From positions 1 through 64,000 of the forward strand of contig DASVUX010000011.1 in the NCBI GenBank assembly GCA_036386835.1: 64,000 nt of DNA, in the 5' to 3' direction. Below are positions 17,950-26,393 of this stretch, piece by piece. Within the stretch, counting starts at the first letter, position 1. Each line of letters opens with the position of its first letter. The position numbers were made by a program, and so were the translations under genes. The notes under the pieces are model-generated. The model worked only from the letters and a program-made list of their open reading frames with translations, made no database searches and was not told the DNA's origin. This DNA is from 2-12-FULL-35-15 sp036386835 (GTDB lineage Bacteria; Bacteroidota; Bacteroidia; 2-12-FULL-35-15).

Positions 17950-19200
17950 ATGGAAAGTATCAATTTAATTGAATCATTCTCTGAATTCAAAGAATTAAAG
18001 AACATCGACAGAGCAACATTGATGAGCATCATCGAAGATGTATTTCGCAGTATGCTGTTAAAAAAATATGGCTCGGATGACAATTTCGATATCATTGTTA
18101 ACCCTGACCGTGGTGAGATCGAGATCTGGCACAACCGCGAAGTTGTGGACGATGAATTCGCTGAAGACAGTTTTGATTACGATGAAGCAAAACATATCGG
18201 CTTAACCCCTGCAAAAAAGATTGATGCTGACCTGGAGATTGGTGAAGAGATTACTACCCCAGTTAAGCTTGATGATTTCGGAAGACGCGCAGTACTTGCC
18301 GTTCGTCAGAACCTTGTTTCAAAGATCCTTGAACTTGAAAAGGATGGAATCTATAAAAAATACAAAGAACGTGTTGGCGAGATCATGACAGGTGAAGTTT
18401 ACCAGATCTGGAAAAAAGAATTGCTTATTCTTGATGAAGACGGCAATGAACTTTTATTGCCGAAATCGGAACAGATCCCTTCGGATTTCTTTAAAAAGGG
18501 AGACACTATCCGTGCGGTTGTTCAGCGTGTTGACATGAAAAACAATTCACCTATCATCGTGCTTTCACGTACTTCCCCTGCATTCCTTGAGCGTTTGTTT
18601 GAGCTCGAAGTTCCTGAAGTATTTGACGGGCTTATCACTATCAAGAAGATCGTTCGTGAGCCGGGTGAAAGAGCTAAAGTTGCTGTTGAATCTTATGATG
18701 ACAGGATCGACCCCGTTGGAGCATGTGTTGGTATGAAAGGTTCACGCATCCACGGTATCGTGCGTGAATTGAGAAATGAGAACATTGACGTGATCAATTT
18801 CACAAGCAATGCCCAGTTATTCATAACACGTGCATTAAGCCCTGCAAAAATAACTTCGGTTAAACTGGATGATGAAACCAAACGTGCTGAAGTATTCCTG
18901 AAGCCTGACCAGGTTTCCCTTGCTATCGGTAAAGGCGGGCATAATATCAAGCTTGCCGGAAAATTAACAGGCTACGAGATTGATGTTTACCGCGACACCG
19001 ATGTGGATGTGGAAGATGTCGACCTGGAAGAATTTGCAGATGAGATCGAAAGCTGGATCCTTGATGAATTAAAAGCAGTCGGCTGTGATACAGCAAAATC
19101 AGTACTTGAGCTTTCCATTGACGAACTTGTAAAACGCACCGACCTTGAAGAAGAAACCGTTAAGGAAGTAAGAAGCATTTTACAGGCCGAGTTTGAGTAG
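17950..19200 (+). CDS. nusA: Transcription termination/antitermination factor NusA
   Basis: At 416 residues this lacks part of the C-terminal extension found in the 495-residue E. coli protein, as is common outside Proteobacteria. Recognisable parts are an N-terminal RNA polymerase binding domain (NIDRATLMSIIEDVFRSML), an S1 domain at about residues 135-200 (GEIMTGEVYQIWKKEL), and KH domains with the NusA signatures DPVGACVGMKGSRI and VSLAIGKGGHNIKLA. One helix-hairpin-helix segment closes the protein (VDELVKRTDLEEETV-like). NusA modulates pausing, termination and antitermination. It may regulate its own operon through the leader hairpin upstream of rimP; that is inference. Confidence 0.96.
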   Translation: MESINLIESFSEFKELKNIDRATLMSIIEDVFRSMLLKKYGSDDNFDIIVNPDRGEIEIWHNREVVDDEFAEDSFDYDEAKHIGLTPAKKIDADLEIGEEITTPVKLDDFGRRAVLAVRQNLVSKILELEKDGIYKKYKERVGEIMTGEVYQIWKKELLILDEDGNELLLPKSEQIPSDFFKKGDTIRAVVQRVDMKNNSPIIVLSRTSPAFLERLFELEVPEVFDGLITIKKIVREPGERAKVAVESYDDRIDPVGACVGMKGSRIHGIVRELRNENIDVINFTSNAQLFITRALSPAKITSVKLDDETKRAEVFLKPDQVSLAIGKGGHNIKLAGKLTGYEIDVYRDTDVDVEDVDLEEFADEIESWILDELKAVGCDTAKSVLELSIDELVKRTDLEEETVKEVRSILQAEFE

Positions 19201-19215
19201 CGGTTAATTGTTATG

Positions 19216-19253
19216 GTTATTAGTGATATGGCTATAACCTGACAACTAATAAC
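19216..19253 (+). promoter_or_regulatory. Alternative hairpins in the nusA-infB spacer
   Basis: GTTATTAG (19216-19223) is complementary to CTAATAAC (19246-19253). The overlapping GGTTAT (19215-19220) is complementary to ATAACC (19234-19239). The two pairings share bases and exclude each other. They lie in the 89-base spacer before infB. A regulatory role is only a possibility. Confidence 0.25.
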
Positions 19254-19289
19254 ATTTAACTTTTAACATTAACATTTTTTAAATTAAAT

Positions 19290-22163
19290 ATGACAGAAAA
19301 TAAAGTACAGCGATTAAGTAAAGTAGCGAAGGAGCTCAATGTTAGTATTGGTACTATCACTGATTTCCTCAAGAGTAAAGGTCATGCGATCGAGAATAAC
19401 CCTATGGCTAAGATCACAGAGGACGTTTACGGGCTGTTGCTGAAAGAATACCAGAGTGAAAAAGCTGCAAGGGAAGAAGCTAAACAGATCACCAGCTCTA
19501 CAAAGGCAAAAAAGGAAAGCATCACTCTTGATCCGGATGCAAAAAAACCGGAAGTTAAAAAAGAAGAGGAAGAGATCATTATCAAAAATGTTCAGCCGGC
19601 TGCAGTTAAACCGAAAGAAAAAGCTCCGGTTAAAGAAGAAGAGACAAAGATAGAAAAACCTGAAGAAAAGGAAGAGGAAGTAATCAAAGCTAAATCTGAT
19701 TCCGATGTTAAAGTTAAAGTTGTTTCTAAAATCGATCTTGATGCGTTAAACACCAAGACCAAACCGGACAAGAAAACAAAAGCAGTTAAGGACGAAGAAA
19801 AGAAAACGAAAACTGCGGCTAAAGGAAAAACCAAAGCCAAGAAAGAAGAAGAGCCTGAGAAAGAGGCGCCTGTTGAAGAAATTCCTGTTGTTAAAACAGC
19901 ACCGGAAGAAACAACCCCGGAACCTCCGAAAGAAGATTTCTATGAAACTAAAGTAGAAAAGCTGGAAGGCCCGAAGATCATGGGTAGAATTGAGCTTCCT
20001 GTGAAGGACGACAGGAAAAAACCTGTCGCTTCTTCTTCCGCCCAAAATGCAGCAGATAACAAGAAGAAACGCAAACGCATCAAGAAAAGCTTCGGTGGAA
20101 CTACTATTGGTGACACGGTGCAGCCTAAACCTACCGGAACACCTTCATCAAATGTTTCCGGTTCGGAAAAGGAAAGGCTTGCAAAATACGAAGGCCGTGC
20201 ATTAGGCACCGGAAGCTACAGGGGAAAAACAACAAACACAGGCCGCGGTCCTAAAGTTGAACTGACACCTGAACAGATCCAGGCGCAAATTAAAGAAACC
20301 CTTGCCCGTTTAAGCGGTGGAGGAAAATCAAAAGCATCGAAACACCGTAAATCCAAGCGTGACGCTGCCAGCGAACGTATGCAGGAAGAAGCGGATATGA
20401 ACGAGGCGGACAAGAAAATCATTAAAGTTACCGAATTCGTTTCTGCCAACCAGCTTGCACAGATGATGAATGTTCCGGTGAACGAGATCATTTCTACCTG
20501 CATGAGCCTTGGGATGTTTGTATCGATCAATCAGCGCCTCGATGCGGAAACAATTGCTATCGTTGCGGAAGAGTTCGGGTACCAGCTCGAATTTGTGAGT
20601 GTTGAGGTACAGGAAGCAATCAAAGAAGAAGCAGATACTGAAGAGCAGCTCCAGCCCCGCTCCCCTATCGTTACGGTTATGGGTCACGTGGATCACGGTA
20701 AAACATCTTTGCTGGATTACATCCGTAAAGCGAATGTTATTGCCGGTGAGGCCGGAGGTATCACCCAGCACATCGGGGCTTATAATGTTAAATTAGAGAA
20801 TGAGAAAACAATAACATTCCTGGATACACCGGGCCACGAAGCGTTTACTGCGATGCGTGCCCGCGGTGCACAGGTTACGGATATCGCGATCATCGTAGTT
20901 GCGGCAGACGACAGCGTGATGCCTCAGACCATTGAGGCGATCAATCACGCGCAGGCGGCAGGTGTACCTATTGTAATCGCAATTAACAAGATTGATAAAC
21001 CGGGAGCAAACCCTGATAAAATCCGCGAAGCATTGTCCCAGATGAATATCCTTGTCGAAGAATGGGGCGGGAAATATCAGTGCCAGGAGATCTCCGCGAA
21101 GAAAGGTTTAAACATTGATGCTTTACTTGATAAAGTTTTACTGGAAGCGGAAATGCTGAACCTGAAAGCTAATCCTAATAAGAATGCAACGGGAACCGTT
21201 ATTGAATCGGAGCTTGATAAAGGCCGCGGTTACGTAAGCACGATACTTGTGGAAGCAGGAACTCTGAATGTTGGAGACACTGTATTAGCAGGGTGTTTCA
21301 GCGGAAAAGTAAAAGCTTTGCACAATGAGCGTGGTGCTGTGGTAAAAGAAGCAGGCCCTTCGATGCCGGTGATACTGCTTGGTTTAAGCGGTGCACCACA
21401 GGCAGGTGATAAATTCCATGTAATGAGTGATGAGCGTGAAGCACGGGAAATTGCTGCCAAGCGTTTACAATTACAGCGTGAACAGGGTATCCGTACACAC
21501 AAGCACATTACACTTGATGAGATCGGAAGACGTCTGGCTATCGGTGACTTTAAAGAACTTAACGTGATCGTGAAAGGTGACGTGGATGGTTCGGTTGAAG
21601 CCCTTGCCGATTCATTGCAGAAACTTTCGACTGAAAAAGTACAGGTGAAGATCATTCACAAATCCGTGGGTGCTATCAGCGAATCCGATGTATTGCTTGC
21701 TTCTGCATCCAATGCGATCATTGTCGGATTCCAGGTGCGTCCTTCAGTAAGTGCCAAGCGCCTTGCAGAAACAGAACAGATCGACATCCGCTTATACTCC
21801 ATTATCTACAAAGCTATTGACGAGATCAAAGCCGCAATGGAAGGAATGTTATCCCCTGAATTCGAAGAGAAAACAGTATGTAACATCGAGATCCGTGAAG
21901 TATTCAACATTACTAAAGTTGGTACCATTGCAGGTTGTTTCGTTCTTGATGGAAAAGTTACCCGCAATACCAAGGTCCGTATCGTACGTGACGGCATTGT
22001 GGTTCATGATGGTAAGCTTGGTTCATTGAAACGCTTTAAGGATGATGTGAAAGAAGTGAATAAAGGTTTTGAGTGCGGACTGAACATTGAAGGATTCAAC
22101 GATATCAAACAAGGCGATATCATCGAAGGTTATGAGCTGGTAGAGATCAAGGCAAAACTATAA
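19290..22163 (+). CDS. infB: Translation initiation factor IF-2
   Basis: The 957-residue protein has an N-terminal IF2-N domain (RLSKVAKELNVSIGTITDFL), a long charged Lys/Glu/Pro-rich linker at about residues 60-380, a second IF2-N-type segment, and the GTPase domain from about residue 455. G motifs are GHVDHGKT (G1), DTPGHEAF (G3), NKID (G4) and SAKKG (G5). The C-terminal EF-Tu-like and fMet-tRNA binding domains follow and end at EGYELVEIKAKL. IF-2 brings initiator tRNA to the 30S subunit. It is third in the rimP-nusA-infB operon, and a terminator follows its stop codon. Confidence 0.97.
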   Translation: MTENKVQRLSKVAKELNVSIGTITDFLKSKGHAIENNPMAKITEDVYGLLLKEYQSEKAAREEAKQITSSTKAKKESITLDPDAKKPEVKKEEEEIIIKNVQPAAVKPKEKAPVKEEETKIEKPEEKEEEVIKAKSDSDVKVKVVSKIDLDALNTKTKPDKKTKAVKDEEKKTKTAAKGKTKAKKEEEPEKEAPVEEIPVVKTAPEETTPEPPKEDFYETKVEKLEGPKIMGRIELPVKDDRKKPVASSSAQNAADNKKKRKRIKKSFGGTTIGDTVQPKPTGTPSSNVSGSEKERLAKYEGRALGTGSYRGKTTNTGRGPKVELTPEQIQAQIKETLARLSGGGKSKASKHRKSKRDAASERMQEEADMNEADKKIIKVTEFVSANQLAQMMNVPVNEIISTCMSLGMFVSINQRLDAETIAIVAEEFGYQLEFVSVEVQEAIKEEADTEEQLQPRSPIVTVMGHVDHGKTSLLDYIRKANVIAGEAGGITQHIGAYNVKLENEKTITFLDTPGHEAFTAMRARGAQVTDIAIIVVAADDSVMPQTIEAINHAQAAGVPIVIAINKIDKPGANPDKIREALSQMNILVEEWGGKYQCQEISAKKGLNIDALLDKVLLEAEMLNLKANPNKNATGTVIESELDKGRGYVSTILVEAGTLNVGDTVLAGCFSGKVKALHNERGAVVKEAGPSMPVILLGLSGAPQAGDKFHVMSDEREAREIAAKRLQLQREQGIRTHKHITLDEIGRRLAIGDFKELNVIVKGDVDGSVEALADSLQKLSTEKVQVKIIHKSVGAISESDVLLASASNAIIVGFQVRPSVSAKRLAETEQIDIRLYSIIYKAIDEIKAAMEGMLSPEFEEKTVCNIEIREVFNITKVGTIAGCFVLDGKVTRNTKVRIVRDGIVVHDGKLGSLKRFKDDVKEVNKGFECGLNIEGFNDIKQGDIIEGYELVEIKAKL

Positions 22164-22183
22164 TTCAATTTATTGATTGTTCA

Positions 22184-22214
22184 AGGCCCTGTAGTAAAAT
22201 ACGGGGCTTTTTTT
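22184..22214 (+). terminator. Intrinsic terminator after infB
   Basis: GCCCTGTA (22186-22193) pairs with TACGGGGC (22200-22207, one G-T pair) around a GTAAAA loop and runs into seven T residues. It lies just upstream of the YdcF-family start, so that gene depends on read-through or on a promoter I did not identify. Confidence 0.8.
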
Positions 22215-22227
22215 ATCTATGCAGGGC

Positions 22228-22920
22228 ATGAAAAAAAGAACCAGGGCCTATATTCTTCTTATTTTGATTTGTGCTGCCGGCTTTTTCTCTGCCCATTTGC
22301 ACTTTTGCTATAACACATTCTATCGGCCCGCCCAGCTTTTTTCTGCTGCACTTGATAATAAACCGCTTGATGCTGTAATCGTCCCCGGAATCCCTTGTGA
22401 TGCCGGCAGATGGGGATTTGTTATGAAGTGGAGGGTGCTCTGGTCGGTATTCCTTTATAAAAGTGGTGTCGCAAAGAATATCATCTATTCCGGATCTGCC
22501 GTTTATACTCCATATACTGAAGCGGTAATAATGTCCCTGTATGCGGAAAAGATGGGTGTTCCGAAAAAAAACATCTTCCTGGAAACACGGGCGCAGCATA
22601 CAACGGAAAATCTTTATTATTCGTGGGAATTAGCAAAATCACTGGGCTTTAAAAAAATAGCTTTTGCAACCGATCCTTTTCAATCCCTGCTGATCGAGCC
22701 CTATATAAAAGAGTTTGGACTAGATGTCAGCCTGGTACCCAGTGTTATCAGCATCATGGAATACTTACCGCCCTTCGATGCCGCGATCGAATCCTATAAA
22801 GCTTATAAATTAGGTTTTGTATCCATAAGGGATCGTGAAACAAAAGAAGAGCAGAGCCGTAATTCAAAAGGTGAAAGAGTGCGGAAGAAAATGGCAAAAA
22901 AATTTCAAAATCGGCACTAA
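22228..22920 (+). CDS. YdcF family protein (DUF218)
   Basis: The ATG at 22228 (MKKRTRAYILLILICAAGFF) gives 230 residues with an N-terminal membrane helix; an ATG three codons earlier lies almost on the infB terminator and is less likely. The DUF218 core runs from about residue 48 (LDAVIVPGIPCDAGRWG, NIIYSGSAVYTPYTEAVIM, ETRAQHTTENLYYSWELAKS, KIAFATDPFQSLL). Members are single-pass membrane proteins linked to envelope biogenesis, including vancomycin resistance protein SanA. The biochemical activity is not established. The C-terminus is strongly basic (RKKMAKKFQNRH). Confidence 0.85.
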   Translation: MKKRTRAYILLILICAAGFFSAHLHFCYNTFYRPAQLFSAALDNKPLDAVIVPGIPCDAGRWGFVMKWRVLWSVFLYKSGVAKNIIYSGSAVYTPYTEAVIMSLYAEKMGVPKKNIFLETRAQHTTENLYYSWELAKSLGFKKIAFATDPFQSLLIEPYIKEFGLDVSLVPSVISIMEYLPPFDAAIESYKAYKLGFVSIRDRETKEEQSRNSKGERVRKKMAKKFQNRH

Positions 22921-22929
22921 TACCTCTTT

Positions 22930-23120
22930 TAGTCCTGTCATCCTGAACGGAACAAAGTGTAGTGAATGGGTTTCTAGTGTTACCTCACTTTAATAGAACG
23001 CAGATTTTCACACATCTTATGATGTTAAAGATCGTCTATGACGCTTTATGATAAAGATCTGATGATTCTACCTGGATTACGGTACTGCTCGGCAGAGGCA
23101 ACCTCTTCGTCTCTCTGCGC
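22930..23120. repeat. Degenerate dispersed intergenic repeat fragments
   Basis: Segments here resemble dispersed intergenic repeats common in Bacteroidota genomes: GTCATCCTGAACGGAACAAA near 22937, GAACGCAGATTTTCACA near 22995, and a palindrome-like AAAGATC...GATAAAGATCTGATGATT. Related words (TCAGGATGACATTCTG, CATTTCGAGC) recur in the gap at 46022-46548. No coding potential was seen. Confidence 0.4.
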
Positions 23121-23132
23121 GCATAACCAGAC

Positions 23133-23165
23133 AAAAAACCACCGGCCTGTATCCAAACCGGTGCT
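23133..23165 (-). terminator. Intrinsic terminator of the small lipoprotein gene (minus strand)
   Basis: CACCGG (23140-23145) pairs with CCGGTG (23158-23163). Read on the minus strand the stem is followed by GGTTTTTTG. It lies just past the stop of the gene at 23179. Confidence 0.65.
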
Positions 23166-23178
23166 TAATTACTATCTG

Positions 23179-23568
23179 TTATTTTTTAGAGAGCTCAGTG
23201 ATCTCAGCAGGCATGCCAACTGTGCAGCCTGCGGGTTGAGGCATTTTAAGCGTATGATAATTGAACTGTACTTCTAATCCGTCAACATCAAATTCTTTTG
23301 CCAGCTTCTCCTTGGGAATAAGCGTAAGCTCTGTGCCATCCTGGGTGCAGATAATAACAGTTGCGCACCCGGCAGACCTATACTGATGGGATACTTTCCC
23401 TGATGTGTTTCCTGTAGCTGTTACCAATGAAGAAGAGTTAGCGGGGTTATTACCTGATGATGATGTTGTTGATGTAGCAGAAGATGCTGCAGAAGCTGTG
23501 TTCTTTTTTGATTTACATGCAGTGAATGCTATCATTCCAAGAACAATTACAAAGAGAATATTTTTCAT
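23179..23568 (-). CDS. Small lipoprotein, function unknown
   Basis: The 129-residue protein has a lipoprotein signal (FVIVLGMIAFTAC, lipidated Cys near residue 18). A Ser/Thr/Asn/Ala-rich linker (residues about 22-55) leads to a compact C-terminal region of about 75 residues with three cysteines (SAGCATVIIC and PAGCTVGMP). No known domain is recognised. The layout, anchor plus flexible tether plus small folded head, is typical of a surface or periplasmic lipoprotein. The next gene upstream on the strand ends at 23651. A strong inverted repeat lies between them, so this gene probably has its own promoter. Confidence 0.7.
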   Translation of the reverse strand: MKNILFVIVLGMIAFTACKSKKNTASAASSATSTTSSSGNNPANSSSLVTATGNTSGKVSHQYRSAGCATVIICTQDGTELTLIPKEKLAKEFDVDGLEVQFNYHTLKMPQPAGCTVGMPAEITELSKK

Positions 23569-23582
23569 AGGGAGCTTTTAAA

Positions 23583-23637
23583 ATCAAAGCACTCATGCAA
23601 AATCTATTCCGAAGAACAGCCGCATGAGTGCTTTGAT
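23583..23637 (-). terminator. 16-bp perfect inverted repeat, probable terminator (minus strand)
   Basis: ATCAAAGCACTCATGC (23583-23598) is the exact reverse complement of 23622-23637. The loop is 23 bases. On the minus strand the second arm is followed by TTTTAAAAG. It lies 13 bases past the stop of the T9SS cargo gene that ends at 23651. Confidence 0.6.
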
Positions 23638-23650
23638 ATATTTTAAAGAA

Positions 23651-25522
23651 TTATTTTACATATACCTTCACAACTCTCTGGAAGTTTGGATTTCCAACCC
23701 TCACAAGGTACGTACCTGCTGAAAGCCCGGCAATGTTGATATTAGTCTGGAAAGCATTCGCAGAAGGCGTTATTTTTTTACCGCTGATCTCTTTTCCGTT
23801 AACATCAAAAAGGTCAACAACCATTTCTTCATTGGAAGGAAGGTTAGAAGCAGTAAGGTTGATCATATTATCAGCCTGGTATGTATTGAAAGTCGGCTGA
23901 TTTGCAGCTTCATCAACTCCTACAGCGCTGGTAGGAATGCGGAATGAATAGATCCGCGTCCTTGTGCTGCTTTGAGCATAATCACCGGTGTACCAAAATG
24001 TAAGACCATCCGGATCAAGTGATAATTGTGCATAATCACCCCAACGGTTGGATCCTCCGCAAATACCTGTACCTGTGCCGTTAATCGCAGTTGTTTCTGC
24101 AAATGACATTGTTCCGGCAAGATCAGTAGCTAACCGTCCGGTATATCTTAAGCTGGGAGAAATATTTGCTGTTGCGCCCTGTGAAGGGGAAGCAGTTGTT
24201 GAAGCAGAGATACAGAACCCAAGTCCGATGCTTCCGTTATCATCCATTGCAATACTTTGCATCCAGCGGTTAGCACCGTCAGCAGGCGCATATACACCTT
24301 CCTGGTGAATTGCCCATGTTCCGGTAGCCTGGGTCTGGCGTAATTCCACCCATTTAATACTGCGTCTTTTTGTTGTAGGATCAAGTTTAACACCCCATGT
24401 TAATAAGGCAGTGTTATATCCAACCCATTTTCTCCATTGAACACGGTACTGCAAAACCCCACCGATTCCATCCAGCTTGCTGGTGGTACCTGGTGTCCAG
24501 ATATCATTCCAGCTAGGATCATAAGATGCATCAAATGGTTGGGTCGGGATTGTAATAGTTGTACCAACAGTAGCAGTTGGTGTTGTTGGAACCCAGTTAA
24601 CGGTAAAAGGGAAGATTTTCACAGCATCAGTGATACCGGCACCCCATGCGTTATCCGTATACTGGAATACAGGAAGCGGTGTTCCTGATGGAGGCAACCC
24701 TCCGTCTGCATCTGCAGGAAGCGGACAAAAGAATCCGGATGGAGCGGTTGGTGAAAAGGTTTTCTGGAAAGCCCTTGCTGTCGCATTACCAAGCAGCATC
24801 TTGTCTCTTTCGAAAACCATGATCTTGGAACCCCAGTTAGCAGTCATATAATAACCATCATGCCAGATCGAGAATTTCAGGTAATCCGGGAATGTACTTC
24901 CGGTATAAGTATAAGTATACCATGTTCCCAAAGGATCAGGAGTTGTTGAGATCGCAATATAGATCTTGTTGCTTGCACCGAACTGGCTTAAAAACCAGCG
25001 GTCCGCATAACGGTCATACATGATAATCGGGTCACCCATATTACCTACGGCAGGAGACCATAGTGATCCCATATTATTAATGGTAAGCATCGTAGTTCCT
25101 GTTTTGCTGTAAACTTTAACCGGAGTGGCGTTTACAGACTGAATGTAATGATTCGGGCCCGCAGCTCCTGATGGGTCAGGAGGACAACCTGCTCCTGTCT
25201 GTCCCAGCCAGTTTGCAATTGGAGGCAAAGGTGTTTTGGTGCCTGCATTTTTTTGAATCGAATTAGGATCAGTCCCATAAGCCGGGCCATCTTTTTCCGG
25301 TGTAAACTCAAATGTCTGAACCTGTCTTTTTTCACGATCTTTCGACTCCTCCTTTTCATATTCTTCGTAATCGATTTCTTCAGTAGCCAGTTCTGATAAA
25401 GGCTTTGAAATTCCAAAGCTTTCCAGCTTAAGCATTTCCACGCCATCGTTGCCTGCTGCAACCTGTGCGTTAACAGCACCTGTCAGCAACAACCCGGACA
25501 CAAATAGTGTAATTTTTTTCAT
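23651..25522 (-). CDS. Secreted propeller-like protein with T9SS type A sorting domain
   Basis: The ATG at 25522 (MKKITLFVSGLLLTGAVNAQ) gives 623 residues with a signal peptide; a TTG two codons earlier is less likely. A charged stretch (YEEYEKEESKDREKRQ) precedes a domain beginning CPPDPSGAAGPNHYIQSVN. That domain continues with GDPIIMYDRYADRWFLSQFG, IYIAISTTPDPLGTWY and CGGSNRWGDYAQLSLDPDG, which look like blades of a beta-propeller. No catalytic motif is recognised. The last 85 residues are a type A sorting domain (VVDLFDVNGKEISG, NINIAGLSAGTYLVRV, ending VVKVYVK), cleaved after T9SS export. Function is unknown. Confidence 0.85.
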   Translation of the reverse strand: MKKITLFVSGLLLTGAVNAQVAAGNDGVEMLKLESFGISKPLSELATEEIDYEEYEKEESKDREKRQVQTFEFTPEKDGPAYGTDPNSIQKNAGTKTPLPPIANWLGQTGAGCPPDPSGAAGPNHYIQSVNATPVKVYSKTGTTMLTINNMGSLWSPAVGNMGDPIIMYDRYADRWFLSQFGASNKIYIAISTTPDPLGTWYTYTYTGSTFPDYLKFSIWHDGYYMTANWGSKIMVFERDKMLLGNATARAFQKTFSPTAPSGFFCPLPADADGGLPPSGTPLPVFQYTDNAWGAGITDAVKIFPFTVNWVPTTPTATVGTTITIPTQPFDASYDPSWNDIWTPGTTSKLDGIGGVLQYRVQWRKWVGYNTALLTWGVKLDPTTKRRSIKWVELRQTQATGTWAIHQEGVYAPADGANRWMQSIAMDDNGSIGLGFCISASTTASPSQGATANISPSLRYTGRLATDLAGTMSFAETTAINGTGTGICGGSNRWGDYAQLSLDPDGLTFWYTGDYAQSSTRTRIYSFRIPTSAVGVDEAANQPTFNTYQADNMINLTASNLPSNEEMVVDLFDVNGKEISGKKITPSANAFQTNINIAGLSAGTYLVRVGNPNFQRVVKVYVK

Positions 25523-25651
25523 GAGCAATTAATTAAGTTTTAACAGTAATAGTTTAGAGAAATAATAATTATTCTGCTAATATGAGAATTTAAAATTAAA
25601 TTTCCAAGAAAAGAGAACATGAATTAACAAGACAGGGTGTTTATTAAAGGG

Positions 25652-26068
25652 TCAGCGGATCAATGGCAGTTCAATTTCATCATTCACAATAAAAGCGGAG
25701 GGGAACTCTGCCTGGACTTCTTTGAGAAAACGGTAAGCCTCGAGTTTTGTCCTGAAATCCCCTACCCTGATATTGAAATTCGGCTGATCGTATTTCTCAT
25801 AAGCCGGGACTTCAGGAAACCTTGAGATGAATTTTGCTTTAACTTCACGGGCCTTTGTCTTATCGGAACCAAAATGGATCTTGACACGATATCCTTTCAG
25901 TTCTGATTTCGAATTAACCTCCACATGTTTTGCAAGGAGCTCTTTAATTTTATATTCCTGCACCAGCTCGATTCTGCCCGTATCTGCAGAGTTCTGGGAA
26001 CGGCCCCGGGCCGTAAACAAGCAAACAAATAAAAGGCTGATGATGAATGTAAGCTTTTTCATAAACAT
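25652..26068 (-). CDS. SPOR-domain-containing secreted protein
   Basis: The 138-residue protein has a signal peptide (KKLTFIISLLFVCLFTARGRSQ). Two ATG codons (26068 and 26062) are possible starts; the second is a better fit to a TAACTTTG element on the minus strand at 26076-26083, which would place the transcript start only a few bases away. Residues about 60-138 are a SPOR-like domain (GYRVKIHFGSDKTKAREVKAK, given by position, then FNIRVGDFRTKLEAYRFLKE and FPSAFIVNDEIELP). SPOR domains bind denuded peptidoglycan, usually at the division site. It faces away from the respiratory operon that starts at 26394. Confidence 0.85.
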   Translation of the reverse strand: MFMKKLTFIISLLFVCLFTARGRSQNSADTGRIELVQEYKIKELLAKHVEVNSKSELKGYRVKIHFGSDKTKAREVKAKFISRFPEVPAYEKYDQPNFNIRVGDFRTKLEAYRFLKEVQAEFPSAFIVNDEIELPLIR

Positions 26069-26393
26069 AGCGATACAAAGTTATTCAAATTAAAGCATCG
26101 CAGCCAATGATCATGCCTGTTTTTTTAATATAAACGAATATTGCTGCACAGGCAAAATCGACCAGGCTTTCATTTATAATGATAAATATTTCCTTTTTGC
26201 TGAGCATTTGGGGAGTATTTATTTTTCAGGCGAAAGGAGGGTTATTTAGAATCAATATAAATTAAATGTTTTTTATAAAATTTTAACTTTTTTTGAATCA
26301 TCAATTACTCTTTCTTATAAATTTGCCCCTCGAGTAAAAGTACTCTCCCGAAAAAGCGGGCTATTCAACAGAGCTAAATACTTAAAAATCAAT
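26069..26393. other. Intergenic region between divergent SPOR gene and ACIII operon
   Basis: This 325-base AT-rich stretch carries the candidate promoter of the ACIII operon near 26292-26325 and, on the minus strand, a TAACTTTG at 26076-26083 for the SPOR gene. I saw no reading frame or RNA-like structure in the middle part (about 26100-26280). Confidence 0.5.
26292..26325 (+). promoter_or_regulatory. Candidate promoter of the ACIII-cox operon
   Basis: TTTG at 26292-26295 and TAAATTTG at 26318-26325 match the Bacteroidota -33 and -7 elements with a spacing of 22 bases. The predicted transcript would begin near 26332, about 60 bases ahead of actA. Confidence 0.55.
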
